NCBI GenBank assembly: GCA_902782785.1
Contig: CACZOH010000070.1
Location: 1-25,990, forward strand
Origin: an uncultured Ruminococcus sp.
GTDB lineage: Bacteria > Bacillota > Clostridia > Oscillospirales > CAG-272
Direction: 5' to 3'
Length of the DNA: 25,990 bases
Under the pieces are notes generated by a model that ran no database searches, was not told the DNA's origin, and saw only the letters and a list, made by a program, of their open reading frames with translations. The translations under genes and the position numbers were made by a program. Numbering within the stretch: the stretch's first letter is position 1; each line of letters opens with the position of its first letter. Positions 13,962 to 22,731 of this stretch are shown in pieces.

Positions 13962-16751
13962 TTATCTCGTTTGTTTTTTCTTTTTAATGACAGAGAAGAT
14001 TATAACGCCCGTTATGACCGCAGCAAAAGCGATTACAGCAACCGCGATTATCGCGGTCTTTGTACCGTTTTCTTTATTGTTATCTTTCGTTGTTTCGGTA
14101 ACGGTATCAGTCGCCGAGGGTTTTGTATCATCTGTCTTTTCCGTCTCTTTTTCGGTCGCGGCTTCGGTCGTTGTTATTTCAACCGTTGTTTCGGATCCCT
14201 CAAAAAGGCTGTAATCAAAATCATACTCTATAGCGGTCGCGGCCTCGGTTTCAGCTTCCGTTTCAGTTTGCTTTTCAACGTTTACTTCTTTTAACATCGC
14301 GCCGATAAGCACATCAAGCTTTTTCTGTGTCATAAGTTCATCGTCAAGCGCTTCAAGAACGGCTTTGTAAACGCCGCTTTCAGTATCTCCGCCACTGTTG
14401 ACGAAGAGCTCCATATCCGCCCTCGCGCCGTCTTTATCTAAATACGGAGTGCCGTAGACTTTTATTTCCGCAAGCTGAAGCATATAGCCGTCCACAGAAG
14501 TCTTGCGAAGTTTTACGGCTTTCATCATAATAAATCTTCCGACTGCGTTCTCCGGCTCGACCGTGTAACTTATTCCTTTGTTGTGTCTGTTGATATCGTT
14601 TGTCTCGGATGCGATATCGGTAAAAGTTTTTCCGTCGCTCGACACGCTGACGGTAAAGTCCTTCGGCCAGCAGCCGTTCGGATATATCTCGGCTTTTTCT
14701 ATACAGAATTCGTCTCCCAAGTCGACTATTGCGTATTCCGTGGAGTTTTCATCGTCCTTATGGACCTGAACGTTGCTCGTCCAGCCGTTATTCAGATTTC
14801 CGTCCGTAAGGAATTCGGGTGCCCAGCCCCACGTCTTGTAATCCGGACTTTCCGGATATGAAGAGACGTAAACGGCTTTACCGAGCGCTATGTTTGAATT
14901 CTTTTTGTATACCACGGGATCTGTGTCAAGCTCTATGTTTGAAACGCCGTATTTATAAAGCTCCGTACCGGGAAGCGTTTCATCGTCGTTATATATCTCG
15001 ATTTCACAAAGCTCAGACCTGTTATTATTGCATTCGGATATTTCGATTTTTACGTATCTGCCATAGATCCGGTCAAATCTGAGAGACGGGGCGCTGTTGT
15101 CGTGAATTGTAAGATCTTTCGCCGTCGCGATAACGCGCCAGTTATCGCCGTCGTCTGAATAACTGACGGTAAAACCGGAAGGCATAGAGGCGCCGTAATG
15201 ATCGCCTACGCCGGCAGGGTAGAGGTCGATACGGTTGAACTTTTGAGTTTGTCTGAGATCGACGGTAATAGTATCGAGTCCATTTTTGCTTGACGAGCGC
15301 CAGCCGTTTGCACCGGTCGCGGCAAAGCGTCTGCCGTCGTTCAGGTTGTCCATATACCAGCCTTCCGCGCCGACTGAGGAAGAACAGCTTATGACTGCAT
15401 CGGAGGCTAAATTGTCGGACGGCGCATAAGTTTTAACGTGTTTTTCGCTGTAGTCGTAACCTTCGGGCAGAGCAATTATGACAGCCTCGCCTTTGTCAAG
15501 CTCGGCGTTAACTGTATTGCCGTCTTTCGCAAGATCGTAAAGCTTGCCGTCTTCGTATGAAAGATACTGCAAAGCGCCGATATCGTCAAAAACAAGAGAA
15601 ACGGATTGAGATCTTGTGAATAGATTGTTTACCGCCATACAGTAGTTTCTGCCGGTGTGCTTATCCTTAAGATACGATATCGTAAGATCGCTTTTTCCTT
15701 TTGTATGAACAAAGAAATCGTCGGGTATAAGCTCAGCGGCGTCGTATGTATTTGCGCTTTCGTAAACCTCCAAAGCGTCAAGATTTATCAATGTTTTTCC
15801 GACGTTGTGCATCATTTTGTCTATTTCGCAGATAAACTCATATTTTTTGTTTGGGACGCCTTTATGAGTTATGATGCCGTCGGCAAAAGGAGCCTCTCTG
15901 TTATACGGGGTAAACCAGGTGAAGTACGAAAACTGTTTTATACCGTAAGCGAGACCGATATTGAACTCAAACAGAGTCTCCTCGCGGTTAGGTGAACGGA
16001 AGGCCTGCGTCTGGCTGACGGACTGTATATACATACCCGTTTTTACGTTGTTCAACAGACCTGTTTTTCTGACTGAATCGAGGTTTTTCATCATGAGAGT
16101 TCTGTTAATGCTGTCTTTGGAAAGCATAAACGGGTACATATCGTACATCACGTATTCCTGCGGATAACCCGTCTCCGCGCACAGTCTCAGCCAGTCGTTA
16201 ATCTGGCTTTCGTATATCTCATAGCTCGGATAGGCGTGACCCGGCAGAAAATTAAGGTGCATATATCCGTTCGGATCGGCTTCTTTCAGCGCACTATAGG
16301 CGTCGATGAAGACGTTTGCGTTATACGGCTCATCAAGCATATAGTATCCGTACGCTCCGGGAACGTCCTTATATTCTTCCACGAGTTTCTTGATCTTATC
16401 AGGTTTGTAATTCAGAAGACGGTTGCCGAAGCGGTTGTCGCCGACGCACATTCCGATGCCGTATTTGCTGCAAAGCTCAAGCATTTTAAGCTGATCTTCT
16501 TTTGAACCGATACCGTCGCCCGTACCGAGCACCCAGTCGATCTCCGCGTCAGCCATATACTTATACTGCTCGTCGTTTATATATTCCGACGTAGGCGGCC
16601 AGAATATGGATATAAGAATGTTTTTATTGAAATCAAACGCGGGTTTTTCCGCCTTTTCTTTCTGTTCGCCGCTTAAAGCGGCGGGCGTTAAAGCACCCGC
16701 CGCAAAAACGGTAAGCAAAAGCGTGATTAAAATATGTTTAACAGCTTTCAT
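13962..16751 (-). CDS. surface glycosidase-like protein A: TIM-barrel-like domain, two discoidin domains, C-terminal anchor
   Basis: 929 residues. Signal peptide (1-27). A region of about 39-345 reads as a TIM barrel of the GH-A clan type, with YGYYMLDEPYN placing Glu141 where these enzymes keep the acid/base. A beta domain follows (about 350-432), then two F5/8-type C (discoidin, CBM32-like) domains (about 445-588 and 618-767), a short helical DDELMTQKKLD segment, a Thr/Glu-rich linker (825-897), a membrane helix (about 898-922) and the tail KKKKQTR. No sortase motif is present. It should sit outside the cell, held by its C-terminal helix, and act on or bind a glycan. The substrate is unknown, and I see no clear second catalytic Glu. 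It is a close paralogue of the upstream gene. Confidence 0.8.
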   Translation of the reverse strand: MKAVKHILITLLLTVFAAGALTPAALSGEQKEKAEKPAFDFNKNILISIFWPPTSEYINDEQYKYMADAEIDWVLGTGDGIGSKEDQLKMLELCSKYGIGMCVGDNRFGNRLLNYKPDKIKKLVEEYKDVPGAYGYYMLDEPYNANVFIDAYSALKEADPNGYMHLNFLPGHAYPSYEIYESQINDWLRLCAETGYPQEYVMYDMYPFMLSKDSINRTLMMKNLDSVRKTGLLNNVKTGMYIQSVSQTQAFRSPNREETLFEFNIGLAYGIKQFSYFTWFTPYNREAPFADGIITHKGVPNKKYEFICEIDKMMHNVGKTLINLDALEVYESANTYDAAELIPDDFFVHTKGKSDLTISYLKDKHTGRNYCMAVNNLFTRSQSVSLVFDDIGALQYLSYEDGKLYDLAKDGNTVNAELDKGEAVIIALPEGYDYSEKHVKTYAPSDNLASDAVISCSSSVGAEGWYMDNLNDGRRFAATGANGWRSSSKNGLDTITVDLRQTQKFNRIDLYPAGVGDHYGASMPSGFTVSYSDDGDNWRVIATAKDLTIHDNSAPSLRFDRIYGRYVKIEISECNNNRSELCEIEIYNDDETLPGTELYKYGVSNIELDTDPVVYKKNSNIALGKAVYVSSYPESPDYKTWGWAPEFLTDGNLNNGWTSNVQVHKDDENSTEYAIVDLGDEFCIEKAEIYPNGCWPKDFTVSVSSDGKTFTDIASETNDINRHNKGISYTVEPENAVGRFIMMKAVKLRKTSVDGYMLQLAEIKVYGTPYLDKDGARADMELFVNSGGDTESGVYKAVLEALDDELMTQKKLDVLIGAMLKEVNVEKQTETEAETEAATAIEYDFDYSLFEGSETTVEITTTEAATEKETEKTDDTKPSATDTVTETTKDNNKENGTKTAIIAVAVIAFAAVITGVIIFSVIKKKKQTR

Positions 16752-16821
16752 TTATTCAATTCCGTTCTTTTGATTGTAAAATACCTTTGCAGACGTAAAA
16801 GTCTCCGTTTATAATAACGGG

Positions 16822-19608
16822 TTATTTTTTCTTTTTCTTTACAAGGAAGACGACCGCTCCGACGATCACAGCCGCCGCAAGGACCGCGGCGCCGATTATC
16901 AGCGCTGTTTTGCCGCTGCCGTTGTTTCCGCTTTGTGAAGATCCGGTCGTTTCCGGCGTTTTTTCGGTGTCCGGCGCTTTTGTTTCGCCCGGCGTCGTTT
17001 CGGCTTCCGTTTCCGTCTCTGTATCTGTTTCGGGCGCCGTCGTTTCCGCTTCCGTTACGAAATACTCAAAATCGTATTCTTTTGCGGTCACGGCATCCGT
17101 TACTTCCTCGGTCTCTTGCGGAAGCGTAACAGCCGCTTCGTCGAGCATCGTCTGAATAAGCTGATCAAGTTTTTTCTGCGTCATAAGCTCGTCGTCAAGC
17201 GCTGCTTTTACGGCGCTCAGACTGTCGCTCTTTTCGTCGCCGCCGCCGTTGAGGAACAACTCTATCTTAGCCTGCGCGTCCTCCCGGTCAAGATACGGCG
17301 TACCGTAGACCTTGACCTCGCCGAGCTGGAGCATCGGACCGTCGGCGGAGGTGGAGCGCAGTTTTGTCGCTTTGAACTGTATGAATCTTCCGTGTACGTT
17401 CTCGGGTTCCGTCACGTAGTTTTCTTTCTTGTCAAATCTGTCGTAGTCGTTTGTCTCGGAAGCGATCTCCGTAAACGTCTTGCCGTCGCTCGACACGCTC
17501 ACCGTGTAATCCTTGGGCCAGCATCCGTGTGAGGCGAACTCAGCTTTTGATATATTGAACTCGTCGCCTAAATCGATAATCGCGTACTCTGTCGAGTTTT
17601 CCTCGCCCATATGGATCTTGACGTTGCTCGTCCAGCCGTTATTCTCATTGCCGTCGGTGAGAAAATCAGGGTACCATCCCCAGTCCTTGTAACCGGGACC
17701 GTCCGGGTATGATGAAACGAATACCTTTTTGCCTCTTGCAAGGTTTGAATCCTTTTTGTAGTTTACCGGCGTCGGTGTATCGTTATCAAGCAGACCGGCA
17801 ACGGTGCCTGACGGGATCTCGACTGCGGAGACCGTACCGTCGTCGTCGTAGATCTCTATTTCACAAAGCTCCGATCTTTTTGATCTGCATTCGGTTATCT
17901 CTATCTTTATATATCTTCCGCTGACCTCCGGGAATTTTAGCGAAGGGGCGCTGTTATCGGTTATTTCAAGTCCGGACGCTTTTGCAAGCACCGTCCAGTT
18001 TTCATTGTCGGACGAATAGCTTACCGTAAACGCTTTGGGCATATATTTGCCGTAATCATCGTTCAAGCCGGCGGGGTATAGATCTATTCTGTTGAAATTC
18101 AGGGTTTTGCCGAGATCGACCGTTATGGTGTCGAGTCCGTCCTTGCTCGCGGAACACCAGCCGTTGTCCGGCGCTTCTTTGAATCTCTTGCCGTCGTTCA
18201 GTCTGTCCATATACCAGCCGTTCGAGCCTTCGGAGGAGGTGCAGTAAATCTGCGCGTCAAGCGCTAGATTATCCGTAGGCGCATACGTTTTGACTTTCCT
18301 TGCACTGTAATCGAAGCCCTCGGGCATAGCTATGATGATCGCTTCGCCTTTGTCGAGCGATACGGATACCTTGTTTCCGTTCATCTCAAGGTCGTGAAGC
18401 TCGCCGTCCTCGTATGAAACGTACTGCAGGCTGTTTATACCGTCTTCGAATGTAAGGTCGAAATTCTGCGCTTTGTTGAACAGATTGTTTACAACCATAC
18501 AGTAATCTCTGCCTGTTTTTCTGTCTTTCATATAAGAAAGCGTAAGGTCGGCTTTCTTTGCGGTTTTTACAAAGAAATCCGAGGGGATCAGCTGTATGGC
18601 GCCGTATCCGTTTGACAAACCGTAAACTTCAAGCGCGTCGAGATTTATAAGCGTTTTTCCGACGTTGTGTATCATATGGTCGAGCTCGCAAATGAATTCA
18701 TATTTTGCGTTCGGCACGCCCTGATATGAAATGATACCGTTGTCAAAAGGCTCGCTTCTGTTATGAGGCGTGAACCACGTGAAGTAAGAGAACTGCTTGA
18801 TACCGAACGCAAGACCTATGTTGAACTCAAACAAGGTCTCCTGTCTGTTGAGCGAACGGAAAGCGACCGTCTGAGAAACGGACTGAATATACATAGCCGT
18901 TTTGACGTTGTTTTCAAGACCGACCTTTCTGACAGACTCAAGGTTTCTCATCATCGGTTCTCTGGATATTGAATTCTGAGCGAGACCGAACGGGTACATA
19001 TCGTACATTACGTATTCCTGCGGACAGCCGGTCTGAGCGCAGAGCTTCAGCCAGTCGTTCATCTGACTTTCGTATACCTCGTAGCTCGGATAGGCGTGAC
19101 CGGGCAGAAAGTTCAGATGCATATATCCGTTGGGATCGGCTTTCTTCAAAGCTGTGTAAGCGTTAATGAACGTGTTGGCGTTATACGGCTCGTCAAGCAT
19201 ATAATAGCCGTACGCGCCCGGTACGTCTTTGTATTCATTCACGAGCGAAACGATCCTTTTTTCACTCATATTGAGCAGATTGCCGCCGAAGCGATCGTCG
19301 CCGACGCACATACCTATACCGTATTTACTGCAAAGCTCAAGCATTTTCATCTGTTTTGCCTTTGAGCCTATGCCGTCTCCGGCTCCGAGCACCCAGTCTA
19401 TCTCCGCATCCGCCATATATTTATACTGCTCGTCATTTATGTATTCCGACGTAGGCGGCCAGAATATGGAAATAAGGATGTTTTTATTGAAATCAAAAGG
19501 TTCTTTATTCATCTCGCTGCCTCCGTTTTCCGCCGCCGCGGGTATGAACGTACCCATGACGATCGAAATCAATAAAAAACATAAAACCGATATTATTATT
19601 TTTTTCAT
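16822..19608 (-). CDS. surface glycosidase-like protein B: tandem paralogue of protein A
   Basis: 928 residues with the same order of parts as its neighbour: signal peptide (about 1-26), TIM-barrel-like region with MLDEPYN and Glu140, beta domain, two discoidin domains, DDELMTQKKLD segment, Thr/Glu-rich linker, membrane helix (about 901-923) and KKKKK end. Long stretches such as FDFNKNILISIFWPPTSEY are identical to protein A, and the DNA is also alike there, so this is a tandem duplication. Divergence is highest in the linker and signal peptide. GGAGG precedes the ATG. It lies 36 bases after the deacetylase gene and 70 bases before protein A, which fits one transcript. Confidence 0.8.
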   Translation of the reverse strand: MKKIIISVLCFLLISIVMGTFIPAAAENGGSEMNKEPFDFNKNILISIFWPPTSEYINDEQYKYMADAEIDWVLGAGDGIGSKAKQMKMLELCSKYGIGMCVGDDRFGGNLLNMSEKRIVSLVNEYKDVPGAYGYYMLDEPYNANTFINAYTALKKADPNGYMHLNFLPGHAYPSYEVYESQMNDWLKLCAQTGCPQEYVMYDMYPFGLAQNSISREPMMRNLESVRKVGLENNVKTAMYIQSVSQTVAFRSLNRQETLFEFNIGLAFGIKQFSYFTWFTPHNRSEPFDNGIISYQGVPNAKYEFICELDHMIHNVGKTLINLDALEVYGLSNGYGAIQLIPSDFFVKTAKKADLTLSYMKDRKTGRDYCMVVNNLFNKAQNFDLTFEDGINSLQYVSYEDGELHDLEMNGNKVSVSLDKGEAIIIAMPEGFDYSARKVKTYAPTDNLALDAQIYCTSSEGSNGWYMDRLNDGKRFKEAPDNGWCSASKDGLDTITVDLGKTLNFNRIDLYPAGLNDDYGKYMPKAFTVSYSSDNENWTVLAKASGLEITDNSAPSLKFPEVSGRYIKIEITECRSKRSELCEIEIYDDDGTVSAVEIPSGTVAGLLDNDTPTPVNYKKDSNLARGKKVFVSSYPDGPGYKDWGWYPDFLTDGNENNGWTSNVKIHMGEENSTEYAIIDLGDEFNISKAEFASHGCWPKDYTVSVSSDGKTFTEIASETNDYDRFDKKENYVTEPENVHGRFIQFKATKLRSTSADGPMLQLGEVKVYGTPYLDREDAQAKIELFLNGGGDEKSDSLSAVKAALDDELMTQKKLDQLIQTMLDEAAVTLPQETEEVTDAVTAKEYDFEYFVTEAETTAPETDTETETEAETTPGETKAPDTEKTPETTGSSQSGNNGSGKTALIIGAAVLAAAVIVGAVVFLVKKKKK

Positions 19609-19644
19609 TAAAATGTCCTCCGCCGTATTAAAGAAGGGATGATA

Positions 19645-20616
19645 TTACTGTTCTGTATATGCAGGTATCTCGTCCTTGAAAAGCTGATAGAACTGCGAAA
19701 CGTTTACAAGCTCGATCCCTTCCGTTTCGGTAACGGTCTTTATGAAGTTTTCAAGCTTGTCGTAGCTCTTGTAAATATCAAGCTCATAGCCGTGACCCCA
19801 GCAGAAGAAGAGCATATCCTCTGTGCATTCCGCCTCGGCAAAACGCTTGAAATCGGACATAAGCGTCGCTTCGCTGATCTCTGCGGTCGGCTGGAGCCAG
19901 AGAAGCTCCTTCGGCAGATCGAATTTATGCGTTGAAGTCGTACCGCGTCCGAGTCTTACAGTCGTGTTTTCATAAACTATCTTCATAAGATTGCGGTTGA
20001 CGTTCGGATCGCCGCCGGGCCACGCCATAACTACGGGATATTTGCCCGTAAGCTTATATATGTTCTTCTGGTCTGTATTGACCTCGGATATGACGGTTTT
20101 TTCGGACTGTTGATCAAGAGCTAAATGTCTGTAGGTATGTATCGCGAGATCGAATCCGTCGTAAATCCCGGACTGCATTTCTTTTTTCGTAAAGCGTATA
20201 TGCGGAACTTTTACAAAGTCCGACCAGTCGGTGCCGTAAAGTCCCGTGCTCGTAAAGAACGTCACGGCGTAATAATCATACTTTTTGCACATTTCTATTA
20301 TTTTGAGGTCCTGCTGAGTTGTGTCGTCAAAACAAAGTACAAAATACTTTTTCGGCGTACCGTCGCGGACTATGCCGGAATCCATGCCGGCGTATTCCGT
20401 ACCGGGGGCGGTCGTTTCCGGCTCAGTCTCTGTCTCGGTCACGGTTTCAATCTCTGTTTCTGTTTCGGTCACGGTGATTTCCTCCGTTTCTGTGATCTTT
20501 TGTGTTGTTTCCGGCGCTATCGTTTCAGCCGACGTTTCAGCCGGGCCTCCGACACACGCCGTAAATGCGAATATCACGGATAACAAAATAATTGCGGACA
20601 GTATTTTTTTTATCAT
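19645..20616 (-). CDS. polysaccharide deacetylase (NodB/CE4-type) lipoprotein
   Basis: 323 residues. Lipoprotein signal with Cys21 (FAFTAC), a Thr/Glu-rich linker (about 26-72) of TETE-type repeats, then a CE4-like domain. Motif 1 is CFDD (Asp97-Asp98) and motif 2 is HTYRH (His160, His164), which together supply the metal ligands and catalytic base. AWPGGDPN is motif 3, and His275 in CWGHG is a candidate late catalytic His. It would remove acetyl groups from an N- or O-acetylated surface polysaccharide at the outer face of the membrane. It is the first gene of the glycan operon, with a promoter in the divergent gap and GAGAGG before the ATG. Confidence 0.88.
   Translation of the reverse strand: MIKKILSAIILLSVIFAFTACVGGPAETSAETIAPETTQKITETEEITVTETETEIETVTETETEPETTAPGTEYAGMDSGIVRDGTPKKYFVLCFDDTTQQDLKIIEMCKKYDYYAVTFFTSTGLYGTDWSDFVKVPHIRFTKKEMQSGIYDGFDLAIHTYRHLALDQQSEKTVISEVNTDQKNIYKLTGKYPVVMAWPGGDPNVNRNLMKIVYENTTVRLGRGTTSTHKFDLPKELLWLQPTAEISEATLMSDFKRFAEAECTEDMLFFCWGHGYELDIYKSYDKLENFIKTVTETEGIELVNVSQFYQLFKDEIPAYTEQ
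20400..20545 (-). repeat. Thr/Glu codon repeat encoding the deacetylase linker
   Basis: Low-complexity DNA built from codons for Thr and Glu, with near repeats of the CGGTCACGGT unit. It encodes the TETE-type spacer between the lipidated Cys and the enzyme domain. Similar tracts occur at about 13595-13740, 14085-14280 and 16940-17130 in the other surface genes. Confidence 0.7.
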
Positions 20617-20642
20617 AATAACAATACCTCTCTTTCATTTCT

Positions 20643-20671
20643 ATTTTATCACATATTTTATAAAAAGTAAA
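20643..20671 (-). promoter_or_regulatory. promoter of the surface-glycan operon
   Basis: On the minus strand TTTACT (20666-20671) and TAAAAT (20643-20648) are 17 bases apart. The deacetylase ATG is 27 bases after the -10. It is divergent from the nucleoside hydrolase promoter, and the two -35 elements are about 20 bases apart. Confidence 0.6.
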
Positions 20672-20690
20672 GGTATTTTTCGATTTTTTA

Positions 20691-20719
20691 TTGACTTGAT
20701 GAGAAAAATATGGTAAAAT
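20691..20719 (+). promoter_or_regulatory. promoter of the nucleoside hydrolase gene
   Basis: TTGACT (20691-20696) and TAAAAT (20714-20719) with a 17-base spacer. The ATG follows at 20744, with CGGAG at 20731-20735 as ribosome binding site. Confidence 0.75.
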
Positions 20720-20743
20720 CAAAGAAAAAACGGAGATAAAAAA

Positions 20744-21658
20744 ATGACGGAATACGAAAGATTAAAAAATCTGCAGGTACCGGACAAAACGGTCGACTGT
20801 GTGCTCGATACCGATACGTATAACGAAACGGACGATCAGTTTGCACTGTCGCTTCTTGTCAAGCACGAAAAGACGAACGTACGCGCGATCTACGCCTGCC
20901 CGTTCTTCAATTCAAACTCATCCTCGCCCGAGGACGGAATGGAGAGAAGCTACGACGAGATAATGAATCTGCTGACTCTCATAGGAGACGAGGAGATGAA
21001 GAAAAATGTGTATCGCGGAAGCAGGGAATACCTGCCTGACGAAAACACGTTCGTTGAATCACCCGCCGCGCGCCACCTGTGCGAGCTTGCAATGCAGTAC
21101 AGCAAGGAAAACCCGCTCTACGTCGTTTCCATCGGCTGCATAACGAATATCGCATCTGCGATACTCATTAAGCCGGAGATAACCGACAATATCGTAGTCG
21201 TGTGGCTCGGCGGCCACTATACGTCGTGGGTGGATACAAACGAATTCAATATGATGCAGGATATTGCCGCCGCGCGCGTCGTATTCGGCTGCGGATGTCC
21301 TCTCGTCCAGCTCCCGTGTATGGGCGTCGTCTCGTCTTTCTACGTTTCGGGACCCGAACTTGATTACTGGCTCAAGGGCAAAAATCCGCTCTGCGACTAT
21401 CTCGTAAAGCACACGACCGAGGCGGCAAACGAATATGCAAAGGGCAGAGTATGGAGCCGGATCATCTGGGACGTCACTGCAGTCGCGTGGCTTTTGAACG
21501 ACGGCGGCAGATTCATGCTGTCAGAGATAATCCATGCGCCGATACCGGAGTACGATCATCAGTACGCATTTGACAACCGCCGCCATTTCATGTGCCGCGT
21601 GACGCAGATCTTCCGGGATCCGCTGATGCAGGAGCTTTTCAGAGTTTTAACCAAATAA
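20744..21658 (+). CDS. inosine-uridine-preferring nucleoside hydrolase family protein
   Basis: 304 residues. The N-terminal calcium-binding aspartate cluster is DTDTYNETDDQFAL (Asp22, Asp24, Asp30, Asp31), a longer variant of the usual DTDPGxDD. VVSIGCITNIASAI and WLGGHYTSW are the strand and loop that shape the ribose pocket, and IWDVTAVAW carries the late Asp ligand. It hydrolyses the N-glycosidic bond of a ribonucleoside to base and ribose in the cytosol; the variant motif leaves the preferred base open. It is a single-gene unit with its own promoter and a shared terminator. Confidence 0.88.
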   Translation: MTEYERLKNLQVPDKTVDCVLDTDTYNETDDQFALSLLVKHEKTNVRAIYACPFFNSNSSSPEDGMERSYDEIMNLLTLIGDEEMKKNVYRGSREYLPDENTFVESPAARHLCELAMQYSKENPLYVVSIGCITNIASAILIKPEITDNIVVVWLGGHYTSWVDTNEFNMMQDIAAARVVFGCGCPLVQLPCMGVVSSFYVSGPELDYWLKGKNPLCDYLVKHTTEAANEYAKGRVWSRIIWDVTAVAWLLNDGGRFMLSEIIHAPIPEYDHQYAFDNRRHFMCRVTQIFRDPLMQELFRVLTK

Positions 21659-21663
21659 AAACA

Positions 21664-21680
21664 GGGAGCGATAAGCTCCC
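21664..21680. terminator. bidirectional terminator
   Basis: gggagc / gctccc stem with a 5-base loop between convergent genes. The minus-strand side is followed by TGTTTTTATTT and is the stronger direction; the plus side has CCTTTTAATT. Confidence 0.7.
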
Positions 21681-21702
21681 CCTTTTAATTATACGTTACG
21701 CT

Positions 21703-22731
21703 CTATTCCGTCGCCTGCTCAAGCAGGGTAAACCGCTTGTTTTCGCAGTCTATCTCATATTTCAACCCGAGCGGTAATATGCCTATCGGGTACGCGTGGC
21801 CGACGTTTACGTTATACAGCACGGGAAGGTCGGGTCTATCGGCTTCGCGCAGAGCTGTTCTCAATATCTCTTTATACGGCTCGTATTTGTCTTCGAAATC
21901 GGGTCTGCCCATTACTATACCGTTTATTTTATCAAACATCCCGTCAGCCGCCATTCCGCGCAGCATCCACAACAGATATTCCGGGGGTAAATCGTCCTCG
22001 CTCGTTTCAAGCAAAAGCAGCTTACCGCGCCAGTTGACCGCGCGCCACAATTCCGTAAAAGAAATCATCATAAAAAGCTCAACACAGCCGCCTAAAAGCT
22101 CGCCCTTAACCTTGCCGCTGCCCTGCAGTATTTCATAACCTGTGTTTTTATGAAGCGTCGGCTTTTTATTCATATTCTCAATACCCCAGTGCACTCTGTC
22201 ACACTCGCACGCGTAAAAATCGCTTGACGGTATATCAAGCGTCGGCTTCGGGTTTAAAAGCGTGTTTTCAAACGAGGCTTTGAAATACGGATTCATTTCC
22301 ACGTATTCGGCAATATCGCACATAATATTACCGCCGTAATACGACACAAGCCCCGCCTTGTGCATCATAAAATGATTTGCCGTTGTGTCTGAATAGCCCG
22401 TAAATATCTTCGGGTTGTTTTTTATAACGTCAAAATCTATATAAGGCAAAAGCCTTACCGTATCGTCGCCGCCTATAGCGCAGAAAATCGCTTTTATTTC
22501 GGGGTCGGAAAACGCCTGCATCAAATCGGCGGCTCGTTCCTCCGGGTGCTCGTAAACATACCGCCTGCCCTTGAGCGCGTGCGGCATTGCGGCCAGCTCT
22601 ATACCGTATTCTGCAAATCTTTTTTTCGCTATATCGAATTTGTGTATCAGTTTTTCCTCTCCGAGCGAGCCCGACGATAATGAAACGACGGCGGCTTTAT
22701 CGCCGCGCGTCAGTCTTTTCGGTTTTATCAT
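21703..22731 (-). CDS. S66-family LD-carboxypeptidase, MccF-like
   Basis: 342 residues. Catalytic triad candidates of the S66 fold are Ser114 (GYSDTT), Glu242 (LLLETSE) and His312 (VNVGHAYP). AIFCAIGGDDTVRLLPYID and the N-terminal GDKAAVVSLSSG are typical. The length and the wide loop near 165-200 favour the MccF/self-immunity branch over LdcA. Members cut LD-peptide bonds in murein peptides or cleave peptidyl-nucleotide toxins of the microcin C type in the cytosol. The ATG at 22731 shares one base with the upstream stop (TGATG); a GTG at 22734 is the alternative. It ends in TAG before a terminator. Confidence 0.9.
   Translation of the reverse strand: MIKPKRLTRGDKAAVVSLSSGSLGEEKLIHKFDIAKKRFAEYGIELAAMPHALKGRRYVYEHPEERAADLMQAFSDPEIKAIFCAIGGDDTVRLLPYIDFDVIKNNPKIFTGYSDTTANHFMMHKAGLVSYYGGNIMCDIAEYVEMNPYFKASFENTLLNPKPTLDIPSSDFYACECDRVHWGIENMNKKPTLHKNTGYEILQGSGKVKGELLGGCVELFMMISFTELWRAVNWRGKLLLLETSEDDLPPEYLLWMLRGMAADGMFDKINGIVMGRPDFEDKYEPYKEILRTALREADRPDLPVLYNVNVGHAYPIGILPLGLKYEIDCENKRFTLLEQATE

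Noticed and set aside
16752..16821. Terminator between the two glycosidase-like genes
   Set aside because: Only two short weak stems (5 and 4 bases) are visible and neither is followed by a T run, so co-transcription is more likely.
20400..20545. Repeated units in the Thr/Glu tracts as a CRISPR array or phase-variable locus
   Set aside because: The repeats are short, irregular, in frame and encode a protein linker; there are no unique spacers and no single-base or short unit run likely to shift frame.
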